Assembly: GCA_022563135.1 (NCBI GenBank)
Contig: JADFNZ010000021.1
Coordinates: forward strand, 1-16,813
Length of the DNA: 16,813 nucleotides
Direction: 5' to 3'
Origin: Chloroflexota bacterium
GTDB taxonomy: Bacteria; Chloroflexota; Dehalococcoidia; DSTF01; RBG-16-68-14
Positions 5,953-14,298 of the stretch are shown piece after piece; the first letter of the stretch is position 1, and every line of letters starts with the position of its first letter. The position numbers and the translations under genes were made by a program. The notes beneath the pieces were generated by a model. That model was not told the DNA's origin, did not search any database, and saw only the letters and a list, made by a program, of their open reading frames with translations.

Positions 5953-7431
5953 TTAGCCGAAGATGCTGGTCGCGCGTTGAGCGGCGTCGATGAGCGGGAT
6001 CGGCACGATGCCGAAGATGAGCACGGCGGCGCCCGTCCCCGCGAGCGCGGCGGCCAGCCACGGCCCCGGCCTAATATCGCCCTCCGCGGGCGCCGGAGAG
6101 ATATACATGTGGCTCACCACGCGCAGGTAGTAGAACGCAGAGACGACGGCGTTCAGCACGCCCACGATCGCCAGCCAGACGAGGTCGCTCTGGACAGCGG
6201 CGTTGAAGATGTAGATCTTCGCCACGAAGCCGGCCGTCGGCGGGATGCCGGTGAGCGAAAGGAAACAGAGCGTCAGCACCAGCGCCAGGAGCGGCGCCCG
6301 CCGCCCCATGCCGGCGTAATCCGCGATCGCGTCGGAGCCGGTGCGTTGGGAGATCGCGAGCACGACGAAGAACGCGCCGAGGTTCGTGAAGACGTACGTG
6401 GCAAGGAAGAAGGTCACACCGCTTGCGCCCAGCGCCACGCCGCTGCCCGACGCGGCGATCGCGGCGACGCCGATCGCGATGTTGCCGGCCTGTGCGATGG
6501 AACTGTAGCCGAGTAGCCGCTTGATATTCGTCTGGAGCAGCGCCATCACGTTGCCGGCGGTCATTGAGATCGCGGCGACCGCGGCGAAGAGGTTCGACCA
6601 ATCGCTGCCGACGAAGCTGTCCGGCCCAAAGCCTTCATAGAAGACGCGCAGAATCAAGGCGAAGCCCGCCGCCTTGCTGCCGACGGAGAGGAACGCCGCG
6701 ACGGGCGTCGCCGCCCCCTCGTATACGTCCGGCACCCACATCTGGAACGGGACGATCGCCGCCTTGAAGCTGAACCCCGCAGCCAGCAGCACGATGGCCG
6801 CGATCAGCACAGCGCGCGTGCCGGAGTCACCCTCGGCAACGAGCGAAGCGATGCTCGCCCCGCCGTCCACCGCGACGAGCTTCGTCGTGCCGGAGATGCC
6901 AAAGAGAAACGCCATGCCGTACAGCATCACTGCGGAGGCGATGGCGCCGAGCAGGATGTACTTAAGGCCGGCCTCGCTCGCGCGGTCGTCGCGCAGGAAG
7001 CCGGCCAGGACGTACTGGGAGATCGCGGTCATCTCCAGGGCGATGAAGATCAGGATCAGGTCGCGTGCCCCGGCGAGGAGCATCATGCCGCTCGTCGCCA
7101 GCATCAGCAGCGCCCAGAACTCGCCCTGGTAGCGGAGCTTCTTCACGTAATCCGCGGACGCGAGGATCACCAGGCCCGCCACGCCAATGAAAAGGAACTT
7201 AAAGAAGATGCTGAAGGTGTCGAGCGAGAAGGTGCCGCTGAACACGACCGCCTCGCGGTCGCGGAGGATGAGTACGACGGTCCAGATCACCGCCGCGGTC
7301 AGGCCGCCCAGCGCCCCGAACGGCAGCCAGCCCCGGTGGCGCTCCCGCAGGACCAGGTCGGCGCCTAGGACGAGGCCCGCCGACACCATCAGAATCAGCT
7401 CCGGCCCGAGGCGGTCGAGATCTTGCAGCAT
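5953..7431 (-). CDS. nuoN: NADH-quinone oxidoreductase subunit N (492 aa)
   Basis: NuoN is one of three antiporter-like, proton-translocating membrane subunits of complex I. The protein is almost entirely hydrophobic, with about 14 predicted membrane helices. Key residues are in place by motif: E133 (ALEMTAIS), K223 (SFKAAIVPFQMWVPDVYEGA) and K253 (GSKAAGF), matching the channel Glu and Lys residues of the family. Length is close to the usual 480-490 aa. The ATG at 7431 follows AGGGGAAG and lies 16 nt after nuoM. It is the last nuo gene; the next gene downstream is a crotonase 43 nt away with no clear terminator between, so read-through is likely. Confidence 0.95.
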   Translation of the reverse strand: MLQDLDRLGPELILMVSAGLVLGADLVLRERHRGWLPFGALGGLTAAVIWTVVLILRDREAVVFSGTFSLDTFSIFFKFLFIGVAGLVILASADYVKKLRYQGEFWALLMLATSGMMLLAGARDLILIFIALEMTAISQYVLAGFLRDDRASEAGLKYILLGAIASAVMLYGMAFLFGISGTTKLVAVDGGASIASLVAEGDSGTRAVLIAAIVLLAAGFSFKAAIVPFQMWVPDVYEGAATPVAAFLSVGSKAAGFALILRVFYEGFGPDSFVGSDWSNLFAAVAAISMTAGNVMALLQTNIKRLLGYSSIAQAGNIAIGVAAIAASGSGVALGASGVTFFLATYVFTNLGAFFVVLAISQRTGSDAIADYAGMGRRAPLLALVLTLCFLSLTGIPPTAGFVAKIYIFNAAVQSDLVWLAIVGVLNAVVSAFYYLRVVSHMYISPAPAEGDIRPGPWLAAALAGTGAAVLIFGIVPIPLIDAAQRATSIFG

Positions 7432-7447
7432 CTTCCCCTGCCCTGCC

Positions 7448-8917
7448 CTAGCCCAACCTGCTCGCCATCGGCCCGATCGCCTGTTCGATGACGTCGACCA
7501 GCCGTGACGGGAAGATGCCGACGGCGAGGATGACGGCGAGCATCGCGGCCATCGGTACTTGCTCCCACCAGGCCGTCGTGTCGGGCAGCGCTGCCCAGCG
7601 CGGGTTCGCCGGGCCGAACATGACGCGGCGCACCATCCAGAGGATGTACCCCGCGCTCAGCAAGATCCCGATCACGCCCAGGATCGTGGGCGCGGCGAAG
7701 CGCCCCGCCGTTCCGAGAAACACCGTCACCTCTGCGACGAAGCCGGACATCGCCGGCAGGCCGAGCGACGCGAGCCCGGCCATGAGCATCACCGTCGCCA
7801 GGATCGGCATGCCGTGAGCCAGCCCGGAGAGCTCGCCGATGTCGCGCGTATGCGCGCGGTCGTAGATAAAGCCCACCATGACGAAGAGGAGGCCCGTGAT
7901 GACGCCGTGGCTGAACATCTGCAGCGTCGCGCCGGTCATGCCGACCTCCCCTAGCGCGGCGATGCCGAGCAGCACGTACCCCATATGGCTGACGCTGGAG
8001 AAGGCGATCAGTCGCTTCAGGTCGGTCTGTCGCAACGTCAGAATCGCCCCGTAGAGGATGCTGATCGCAGCGAGCGAGGCCATCCAGACGGCGTAGTCCT
8101 GCGCGGTGCCCGGCATGATGCCGATGAGGATGCGCAGGATCCCGTAGCCGCCCATCTTCAGCAGGACGCCGGCGAGGATCACGCTCACGGCGGTCGGCGC
8201 GTCCGTGTGGGCGTCCGGCAGCCAGGTGTGGAGCGGAACGATCGGCAGCTTGATCGCGAAGGCGGCGAAGATGAGGAAGAAGACCGCCGCGAGCGGCAGG
8301 AGCGGCTCCGTCAGGTCGGCCTCCCGCAGGGCGACCATATCGAACGTCGCGGGCTCCGCCGAGAAGGCGAGGACGAGGAAGCCGACGAGCATCAACGCGC
8401 TGCCCGAGATCGTAAAGAGCACGAACTTCATCGCGGAGTACTCTTTGCGGCCGCTGCCCCAGATAGAGATCAGGAAGAACATCGGGATCAGCTCCACCTC
8501 CCAAAAGAGGAAGAAGAGGATCAGGTCCTGCGCGGCGAAGACGCCCATCACGCCCGTCTCAAGCGCCAGCAGCCACATGAAGTACTCCTTCACGCGCAGC
8601 TCGACCTTCCAGGAGATCAGCATGGCAACGGTGAAGAGGAGCCCCGTCAGGACGATCATAGGCAGGCTGAGGCCGTCGACGCCGAGGAAGTACTGGACAT
8701 CGAAACCGGCGTCTCCGGCGCCGATCCAGGTGAAGCGCTCGGTGAACTGAAGCCCTTCGTCGCCCCGGTCGAACAGGCCGAACAGCACCAGCGAGCCGAC
8801 CAGCACGACACCCGTTACGCCCAGCGCGAGCCACTTCGCCTGCCGCTCCTCGCTCCGCGGCAGCGTCGCGATGATCGCAGCGCCGACGGCCGGCAGAAAG
8901 ACGAGGAACGTTAGCAT
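7448..8917 (-). CDS. nuoM: NADH-quinone oxidoreductase subunit M (489 aa)
   Basis: NuoM is an antiporter-like proton-pumping subunit in the middle of the complex I membrane arm. The conserved Glu is E140 in FWEVELIPMFFLISIWG, and the channel lysines are K223 (AIKLPIVPLHTWLPDAHTDA) and K254 (GVLLKMGGYGI). About 14 membrane helices are expected. Length is slightly below the common 500 aa. The ATG at 8917 is preceded by GAGGAG at a good spacing, 19 nt after nuoL. Order L-M-N is canonical. Long plus-strand frames opposite this gene are charged mirror images of hydrophobic codons and are not genes. Confidence 0.96.
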   Translation of the reverse strand: MLTFLVFLPAVGAAIIATLPRSEERQAKWLALGVTGVVLVGSLVLFGLFDRGDEGLQFTERFTWIGAGDAGFDVQYFLGVDGLSLPMIVLTGLLFTVAMLISWKVELRVKEYFMWLLALETGVMGVFAAQDLILFFLFWEVELIPMFFLISIWGSGRKEYSAMKFVLFTISGSALMLVGFLVLAFSAEPATFDMVALREADLTEPLLPLAAVFFLIFAAFAIKLPIVPLHTWLPDAHTDAPTAVSVILAGVLLKMGGYGILRILIGIMPGTAQDYAVWMASLAAISILYGAILTLRQTDLKRLIAFSSVSHMGYVLLGIAALGEVGMTGATLQMFSHGVITGLLFVMVGFIYDRAHTRDIGELSGLAHGMPILATVMLMAGLASLGLPAMSGFVAEVTVFLGTAGRFAAPTILGVIGILLSAGYILWMVRRVMFGPANPRWAALPDTTAWWEQVPMAAMLAVILAVGIFPSRLVDVIEQAIGPMASRLG

Positions 8918-8936
8918 GCGGAGCTCCTCTGCCCGC

Positions 8937-10871
8937 TCATAAGGGGTTCAGCAGGATCGCCAGCCAGCCCGCGAGCAGCAGGCCCGCAAACGCGATCGAC
9001 GCGTAGACCTGCACCTGCCCCGTCTGGAGCAGCCGCAGGCCCTGTGAAGCGACGCGCGTCGCGGTTCCCAGTCCGTTTGCGATGGCGTCGAAGACGTTCG
9101 TATCGATCCAGGAGAGCAACGCGGTAACGCCGCCGAGGACGCCGCGCACGAAGAAGCCCTCGTAGAGATCGTCCAGGAAGTACTTGCGCTCCAGCAGTAC
9201 GTGCACGGGCCACGCAGCTTGCCGGACGCGCTCCGACGAGAGCACCCGCGCGCCGTAGAACAGCCAGGCGCTCCCGATGCCGGCGAGCGCGAGCGCCGAG
9301 GAGCCGAGCGCGATGCCCCAGCTAAACTCGAACTCGTGCAGAGCAGCGGCGGTCTCCTCCGGGATCGCGCCCAGCAGCAGGTGCTCGATGCCGCCGGCGA
9401 CGTTCACGAAGCCGATCAGCAGCGCGGGCACAGCCAGCACTACAAGCGGCCCCGCCATTACCCACGGCGACTCGCGAGGGTGGGCGGCATCGGCGCCGTG
9501 GCCCTCCTCCGGCTCCGCGCCACCCTGGTATTCTCCTTCGAAGGTCATGAAGATGGCGCGGAACATATAAAAGGCGGTCAGGAACACCACCGCCATCGCG
9601 ACGGCGAAGAGCGCCGGCTGCTCCGTCCAGGCGTCGCCCAGGATCTCATCCTTGCTCCAGAAGCCGGCGAGCGGAAACACGCCGGCCAGACTGAGCGACC
9701 CGATCAGGAATGTCGCGTAAGTCCACGGCATCATGCGGCGGAGGCCGCCCATGCGGCGCATATCGAAGGTGTTCGTCGCGTGGCTGACGCTGCCGGAGCC
9801 GAGGAAGAGGAGCGCCTTGAAGAACGCGTGGGTGAGGAGGTGGAAGATGCCCGCGACATAGCCGCCCAGGCCGATCGCCAGCATCATGTAGCCGAGCTGG
9901 CTGATCGTCGAGTACGCCAGGACGCGCTTGATGTCGGTCACGACCACGGCAAGCAGCGCCGCCATCAGCGCTGTCGTGGCGCCTATCGAAGCGACCGTCA
10001 GGCTCGCGCTCTCCGTCGCCTCGAACACCGGGAAGAGCCGCGCGACGAGGTAGACGCCTGCCGCCACCATCGTCGCCGCGTGGATCAGCGCCGAGACCGG
10101 CGTGGGGCCCTCCATCGCATCGGGCAGCCAGACGTGCAGCGGGAACTGCGCGGACTTCCCGGCCGCGCCCGCGAAGACGCCGAGCGCGAAGAGCGTGATC
10201 ACGCTCGAGCTGATCGCACCGGCCACGGCGAGCCCCTGGATCTCCGCGATGTCTAGCGTGCCCGCCTTCACCCAGATCAGGAGGATCGCCAACAGAAAGC
10301 CGAGATCGCCCAGCCGCGTGACGAGGAACGCCTTCATCGCCGCTCGCACCGCCGCCGGCTTGTGGAACCAGAAGCCGATCAACAGGTATGAGGAGAGGCC
10401 AACGAGCTCCCAGAAGACGAACAGCACCAGGATGTTATCGACGAGGATCAGGCCGAGCATGGAGGCGGTGAACAACGACATGTAGGCGAAGTAGCGCGAG
10501 TAGCCGCCATCGCCCGCCATGTACCCCTGCGAATAGACCTGCACGAGCAGCGCCACCGCGGTGACGACGAGCAGCATGATGGCGGTGAGCCCGTCGACGC
10601 GCAGGCCGAGGTTGATCACCAGCTCCGGCCCGGCCGGCGGTGTGATCGTCAGCCATTCATGCGGGCGGAACGGCAGCGGCGTGCCGTCGGTATCGAGCAC
10701 GCTGTCGAGCGCCCAGAGCGAGAAGACGAACGACAGGGCCAGCGCCGCGATCGTGAGGTAGCCGCTCCATCGCGGGTACGGACGCGTCCACAGCGCAATC
10801 GCCACCATCGACCCGATCGGCAGCAGGAAGATGGACCAGACGACGCCCTCAGGGATCTCCGGGAGCAGCAC
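8937..10871 (-). CDS. nuoL: NADH-quinone oxidoreductase subunit L (644 aa)
   Basis: NuoL is the distal antiporter-like subunit, which also carries the long lateral helix that braces the membrane arm. E155 (FWELVGLSSYLLIGFW) and K239 (GKSAQFPLHVWLPDAMEGP) match the family's key Glu and Lys. TPVSALIHAATMVAAGVYL follows as usual. A His/Glu/Asp-rich loop near residue 460 (EEGHGADAAHP) is cytoplasmic or periplasmic linker. The C-terminal third contains the extra helices expected for the lateral element. The GTG start at 10871 begins on the base after the stop codon of the DUF2007-like ORF. An AGGAAG site inside that ORF lies 6 nt before the GTG, so nuoL translation is probably coupled to it. Confidence 0.96.
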   Translation of the reverse strand: MLLPEIPEGVVWSIFLLPIGSMVAIALWTRPYPRWSGYLTIAALALSFVFSLWALDSVLDTDGTPLPFRPHEWLTITPPAGPELVINLGLRVDGLTAIMLLVVTAVALLVQVYSQGYMAGDGGYSRYFAYMSLFTASMLGLILVDNILVLFVFWELVGLSSYLLIGFWFHKPAAVRAAMKAFLVTRLGDLGFLLAILLIWVKAGTLDIAEIQGLAVAGAISSSVITLFALGVFAGAAGKSAQFPLHVWLPDAMEGPTPVSALIHAATMVAAGVYLVARLFPVFEATESASLTVASIGATTALMAALLAVVVTDIKRVLAYSTISQLGYMMLAIGLGGYVAGIFHLLTHAFFKALLFLGSGSVSHATNTFDMRRMGGLRRMMPWTYATFLIGSLSLAGVFPLAGFWSKDEILGDAWTEQPALFAVAMAVVFLTAFYMFRAIFMTFEGEYQGGAEPEEGHGADAAHPRESPWVMAGPLVVLAVPALLIGFVNVAGGIEHLLLGAIPEETAAALHEFEFSWGIALGSSALALAGIGSAWLFYGARVLSSERVRQAAWPVHVLLERKYFLDDLYEGFFVRGVLGGVTALLSWIDTNVFDAIANGLGTATRVASQGLRLLQTGQVQVYASIAFAGLLLAGWLAILLNPL

Positions 10872-11063
10872 CTAGATCTTCCTCATCAGCTCGATGGCCA
10901 CGTGCGTCTTGCTATCCGGCACCCAGAGCTCGCGCGGCGCCGTCATCGGCGCGTCCGTCTCAAACGGCGGGACCACTCGAATCGCGACGCCCTCAGCGCG
11001 GAAGAACTCCAGCCAGATCTGGGCTGTATAACCGCTCTTCACCTCCATCAGCTTCGACCACAT
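10872..11063 (-). CDS. DUF2007-like small protein inserted between nuoK and nuoL (63 aa)
   Basis: Short soluble protein with no signal peptide or membrane helix. Its pattern, AQIWLEFFRAEGVAIRVVPP, then RELWVPDSKTHVAIELMRKI, resembles DUF2007 (putative prokaryotic signal-transducing protein). In that family a helix picking out a 'fraction of the chain that becomes shorter' is followed by a beta-strand and a final 'lWVp...a.ell' helix. It starts with ATG 13 nt after the nuoK stop, and its TAG directly abuts the nuoL GTG. It carries the nuoL ribosome-binding site. It has no cysteines, so it is not a remnant of the missing Fe-S subunits NuoB or NuoI. Being embedded tightly in the operon suggests a role in assembly or regulation of complex I, but this is inference; the family assignment is itself moderate. 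Confidence 0.62.
   Translation of the reverse strand: MWSKLMEVKSGYTAQIWLEFFRAEGVAIRVVPPFETDAPMTAPRELWVPDSKTHVAIELMRKI
10878..10883 (-). promoter_or_regulatory. nuoL ribosome-binding site inside the DUF2007-like ORF
   Basis: AGGAAG on the minus strand overlaps the last sense codons of the 63-aa ORF and lies 6 nt before the nuoL GTG. It supports the GTG at 10871 and implies translational coupling. Confidence 0.55.
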
Positions 11064-11076
11064 GATCAGCGCGCTC

Positions 11077-11418
11077 TCACGACCGCAGGCTGTTGATCTG
11101 GTCGATGTCGATGGTCCCGCGGTGGCGGTAGACGGCGACCACGAGCGCGAGCGCCACCGCCGCCTCGGCAGCGGCGACGGTGATGACGAAGATGGCGAAG
11201 ACGTGGCCGTCCAGCGGCCGGGCTGATTCGCCGAAGCGGGCGAAGCCGACGAACGTGAGGTTGACCGCGTTGAGCATCAGCTCGATGCCCATCAGCACGG
11301 CCACGGCGTTGCGCTTCGCCAGCGCGATGTACAGACCGATAGAGAAGAGCGCGCCGCCAACGATCAGTACCTCCTCCAGTCCCAGCGTCGCAGCGAGCAG
11401 CGGGACGCCCACGCTCAC
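11077..11418 (-). CDS. nuoK: NADH-quinone oxidoreductase subunit K (113 aa)
   Basis: NuoK is a three-helix membrane subunit of complex I related to MrpC. The two buried glutamates of its proton path are visible: E46 in [13 protein letters not shown] and E85 in [18 protein letters not shown]. The C-terminus [12 protein letters not shown] is typical. It is a little longer than the common 100-105 aa because of an N-terminal lead. The GTG at 11418 shares a GTGA overlap with the nuoJ stop (4 nt), the classical sign of translational coupling. Confidence 0.95.
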   Translation of the reverse strand: MSVGVPLLAATLGLEEVLIVGGALFSIGLYIALAKRNAVAVLMGIELMLNAVNLTFVGFARFGESARPLDGHVFAIFVITVAAAEAAVALALVVAVYRHRGTIDIDQINSLRS

Positions 11419-11909
11419 TCCTCCCGCACCAGCACGATAGCGCCGATCATCGCCGCCACCAGCAGCACCGAGGCGATCTCAAACGGGAGGACGAACGGGC
11501 TCACCAGCGCCTCGCCGATCTCCGTGGCGGTGCTCTCGAAGGAGCGGTCGCTCACTACGCGCCAGTCAGTCTCGAGCGCGACGAAGGTGACGCCAAAGAG
11601 CGTCAGCCCAGAGAGTAGGAGCGCTGGGAAGCGGAGGAAGCTCTCCGAGTTGTCTCTGCTCGTCTGTGGTGTCAGCATCACGGCGAAGATCATCAGCACC
11701 GAGACTGCACCGGCGTAGATGAGCACCTGCACCACCGCGACGAAGTCGGCGGAGAGGGTGATATAGAGACCGGCCACGCCAATGAAGCTCAGAATGAGGA
11801 AGAGGACGGCGTGCAGCAGGTTGCGTACGACGATGATCATCGACGCGGCGCCGACGCTGAGCGTGGCGAGCACCCAGAACGCGATGACGACACCGGTGTC
11901 CTCTACCAT
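11415..11909 (-). CDS. nuoJ: NADH-quinone oxidoreductase subunit J (164 aa)
   Basis: NuoJ is a five-helix membrane subunit whose third helix carries a flexible bulge linking quinone chemistry to pumping. The conserved run IMLTPQ-like and the segment [19 protein letters not shown], then MIFAVML, identify it, preceded by [20 protein letters not shown]. The ATG at 11909 was chosen because the family N-terminus begins here and AGAGGGG lies just upstream. A longer reading to 12326 would add 139 Arg/Ala-rich residues antisense-like in character and overlap nuoH, so it is rejected. It starts only 11 nt after nuoH; nuoI, which normally lies between H and J, is absent. Confidence 0.94.
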   Translation of the reverse strand: MVEDTGVVIAFWVLATLSVGAASMIIVVRNLLHAVLFLILSFIGVAGLYITLSADFVAVVQVLIYAGAVSVLMIFAVMLTPQTSRDNSESFLRFPALLLSGLTLFGVTFVALETDWRVVSDRSFESTATEIGEALVSPFVLPFEIASVLLVAAMIGAIVLVREE

Positions 11910-11920
11910 CGCCCCTCTGG

Positions 11921-13186
11921 TCAGGCCGGCGCGCCGGTCGTGCGCTGCTCGTCCGCCGCCGGCAGCGGGACATCGATCTCCTTCACGAGCCGCGCCCGCC
12001 GCGGGAAGCGCTCGTAGCCGCTCGTGAGCATCCGTGCGAAGCCTGCGATGAGCAGTCCAGCGAGGGCGAGGTTCACGGCGGCGAAGATCGGCAGGACGAT
12101 ACCGGCGCTGATCTCGTTCTGCCGCCAGATGAAGACCTCCACGCTGACCAGCATGACGTTCACCAGCGAGAGCGGCAGCAGGAACTTCCAGGCGAACGCC
12201 ATCAGTTGGTCGATGCGGAAGCGCGGCAGCGTCCCGCGGAACCAGATCAGGATGAAGTAGAAGAGGTAGATCTTCCCGATGAAGAGCAGCCAGCCGGGCA
12301 CCCACTCGTTCAGCCCGAACGTCCACCAGCCGCCCAGGAAGAGCGACGCCATGATCGCGGAGACGGCCACCGCATTGACCAGCTCCACCGCGTAGAAGAG
12401 GCCGAACTTCATGCCGGAGTACTCGATATGATAGCCGGCGATGATCTCAGACTCCGCTTCGGCGATGTCCGCGGGCGAGCGGTTCAGCTCGGCTGTCGAC
12501 CCTACGAGAAAGATCAGGAACGCCAGCGGCTGGAAGAAGAGGATCCACGACCGGTGCGTCTCCTGAAACGCAACGATCTCGCCCAGGTTCATCGTGCCGG
12601 CGAAGGCGACCACGCCCAGGAGGGCAAGCACGACCGGGATCTCGTAGCTGATCAGCATCGCGATCACCCGCATGGAGCCGAGCAGCGCGTACTTGTTGTT
12701 CGACGCGTAGCCGGCCATGAAGACGATGATCGTGGTGGTGGAGCTGAGCGCCAGCAGGTAGAGGACGCCGACGTTGAGGTTGGCGAGCACCATCCCTTCG
12801 CCCCATGGCAGGACGGCGAAGGTGAGGATCGCCGGGATGAAGATGACGATCGGCGCAAGCGTAAAGACGACGCTATCGGCGTTGCGCGGTGTGAGCGCCT
12901 CTTTCTGGATCAGCTTGATCGCGTCCGCGACCGGCTGGAGCAGGCCGAAGGGCCCCACCCGGTTCGGCCCTTTGCGCACCTGAATCCGGGCGATCAGCCG
13001 TCGCTCCACCCAGATGTTGATGATCGACGTCGCGCCAATGAACGATATGATGCCAAGGCAAGCCACTAGCGCCGCGATCGCGTAGACGACGCCTTCCGGC
13101 GCGCCGGCATCGCGCAGCGCGTCCAGCAACCGGGCCACCGCGTTGCCCAGGTCGCGGAAGTCGTACCAAGGGGTGAGGAAGGGCAC
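11921..13186 (-). CDS. nuoH: NADH-quinone oxidoreductase subunit H (421 aa)
   Basis: NuoH forms the heel of the membrane arm and, with NuoB and NuoD, lines the quinone channel. The motifs WVERRLIARIQ (59-69), GPNRVGPFGLLQP (73-85), the Glu-rich loop at 235-247 (NR, then E243, E245, E247) followed by EYSGMKF, and PRFRIDQLM with FAWKFLLP all fit. In the loop, the common 'PFDLPEAESE' reads PADIAEAESE. The C-terminal tail (about 385-421) after the last helix is basic then acidic and longer than in many homologues; E. coli NuoH is 325 aa. The GTG at 13186 overlaps the nuoD TAG by one base (TAGTG), suggesting coupled translation. Confidence 0.96.
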   Translation of the reverse strand: MPFLTPWYDFRDLGNAVARLLDALRDAGAPEGVVYAIAALVACLGIISFIGATSIINIWVERRLIARIQVRKGPNRVGPFGLLQPVADAIKLIQKEALTPRNADSVVFTLAPIVIFIPAILTFAVLPWGEGMVLANLNVGVLYLLALSSTTTIIVFMAGYASNNKYALLGSMRVIAMLISYEIPVVLALLGVVAFAGTMNLGEIVAFQETHRSWILFFQPLAFLIFLVGSTAELNRSPADIAEAESEIIAGYHIEYSGMKFGLFYAVELVNAVAVSAIMASLFLGGWWTFGLNEWVPGWLLFIGKIYLFYFILIWFRGTLPRFRIDQLMAFAWKFLLPLSLVNVMLVSVEVFIWRQNEISAGIVLPIFAAVNLALAGLLIAGFARMLTSGYERFPRRARLVKEIDVPLPAADEQRTTGAPA

Positions 13187-14298
13187 TAGCGGTCCACCTC
13201 TCCCAGGTTGATGTCGATGCTGCCCAGCGTCACGATCGCATCTGCCACGGTCTGCCCGATCACCATCTCCTTCAGCGCCGAAAGATTCATCAGCGAGGGC
13301 GAGCGCACGTGGAAGCGAAACGGCGTCGGACCGCCGTCGCTGATCAGGTAGAAGCCGAGCTCCCCTTTCGGGGACTCAATGCGCGAATAGACCTCCCCGG
13401 CCGGTGGCCGCAGGTTGAGCGGAACCTCTGCAATGTAGGGGCCTGGCGGCAACTGCTCCATCGCCTGCTTCACGATACTCACGCTCTGGTGCAGCTCCGC
13501 GAGGCGTACAAGAAAGCGGTCGTAGCAGTCGCCGTTATAGCCAACCGGGATCTCGAACTCCATCCGGTCGTACACGCAGTACGGGTCTGCTTTGCGCAGG
13601 TCCCAGGCGATGCCTGACCCGCGGAGCATCGGCCCGCTCAGCGAGGCGTTGATCGCAAGCTCCTGTGAAATGACGCCCACGTCGCGGCCGCGCATGAGCA
13701 GTATCTCGTTGTCGACGAGGAGCTGCTCGTATTCGTCGATGCGCTCGGGTAGCTCGTCGAGGAGCGCTTGCAGAGCGGGCATAAACTCATCAGGCAGGTC
13801 GAAGGCGACGCCGCCGATGCGCATGTAGTTCAGCGTGAGCCGTGCGCCGCAGGTCATCTCGAAGAGGTCGAGGATCTTCTCTCGCTCGCGGAACATATAC
13901 ATGAGCGGCGTCTGCCAGGCGCCGCAGTCGTTGATGAACGTGCCGTTCGCCATCGCGTGACTGGCGATGCGCTGCAGCTCGGCGAAGAGGACGCGCAGGT
14001 ACTGAGCGCGCTCCGGCACCTCGATACCGGCCAGCTTTTCGACCGCGAGGCAGTAGGAGAGGTTGCCCGTCATCGCGGCCAGATAGTCCATGCGGTCTGT
14101 AAACGGGATGTTCTGTGTCCAGGTGCGCTCCTCGGCCAGCTTCTCCATGCTCCGGTGGAGATAGCCGACGACCATCTCCGCGTCAATGATCTCCTCGCCG
14201 TCCAGCGTCACGCGCATGCGAAAGACGCCGTGCGTCGAGGGGTGCTGCGGCCCGATGTTGATGATCATCGGCTCGGTGCTAATCGGCACGAAACTCAC
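13186..14298 (-). CDS. nuoD: NADH-quinone oxidoreductase subunit D (370 aa)
   Basis: NuoD is the 49-kDa-type quinone-site subunit. It begins near the conserved GPQHPSTHGVF (16-26). Residue spacing from the second histidine points to H23 and Y72 (TDRMDY) as the quinone-binding His/Tyr pair, and D124 (INDCGA) as the partner Asp; all three are present. The nickel-binding cysteines of related hydrogenases are absent, as expected. The C-terminus VTLGSIDINLGEVDR is close to the usual 'GS.D.v.GEvDR'. The GTG at 14298 overlaps nuoC by 20 nt. It is a separate gene here, not fused to nuoC as in E. coli. The usual contact partner NuoB is not encoded in this operon. Confidence 0.96.
   Translation of the reverse strand: MSFVPISTEPMIINIGPQHPSTHGVFRMRVTLDGEEIIDAEMVVGYLHRSMEKLAEERTWTQNIPFTDRMDYLAAMTGNLSYCLAVEKLAGIEVPERAQYLRVLFAELQRIASHAMANGTFINDCGAWQTPLMYMFREREKILDLFEMTCGARLTLNYMRIGGVAFDLPDEFMPALQALLDELPERIDEYEQLLVDNEILLMRGRDVGVISQELAINASLSGPMLRGSGIAWDLRKADPYCVYDRMEFEIPVGYNGDCYDRFLVRLAELHQSVSIVKQAMEQLPPGPYIAEVPLNLRPPAGEVYSRIESPKGELGFYLISDGGPTPFRFHVRSPSLMNLSALKEMVIGQTVADAIVTLGSIDINLGEVDR

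Noticed and set aside
7985..8914. Long plus-strand frame (309 codons) opposite nuoM
   Set aside because: Its product is a monotonous Arg/Glu/Asp/Gln/His mix, the mirror of hydrophobic codons on the real strand. No family pattern or ribosome-binding site is seen.
9201..10256. Long plus-strand frame (351 codons) opposite nuoL
   Set aside because: Same charged mirror composition; nuoL on the minus strand has full family motifs.
10872..11063. The 63-aa ORF as a remnant of nuoI or nuoB
   Set aside because: It has no cysteines and no ferredoxin-like spacing, and it sits between K and L where neither gene normally lies.
11910..12326. 139-residue N-terminal extension of nuoJ
   Set aside because: It is Arg/Ala-rich out-of-frame nuoH sequence; the NuoJ family N-terminus starts at 11909 with a ribosome-binding site just upstream.
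12206..13069. Plus-strand frame (287 codons) opposite nuoH
   Set aside because: Charged antisense composition with no recognisable domain; nuoH is certain.
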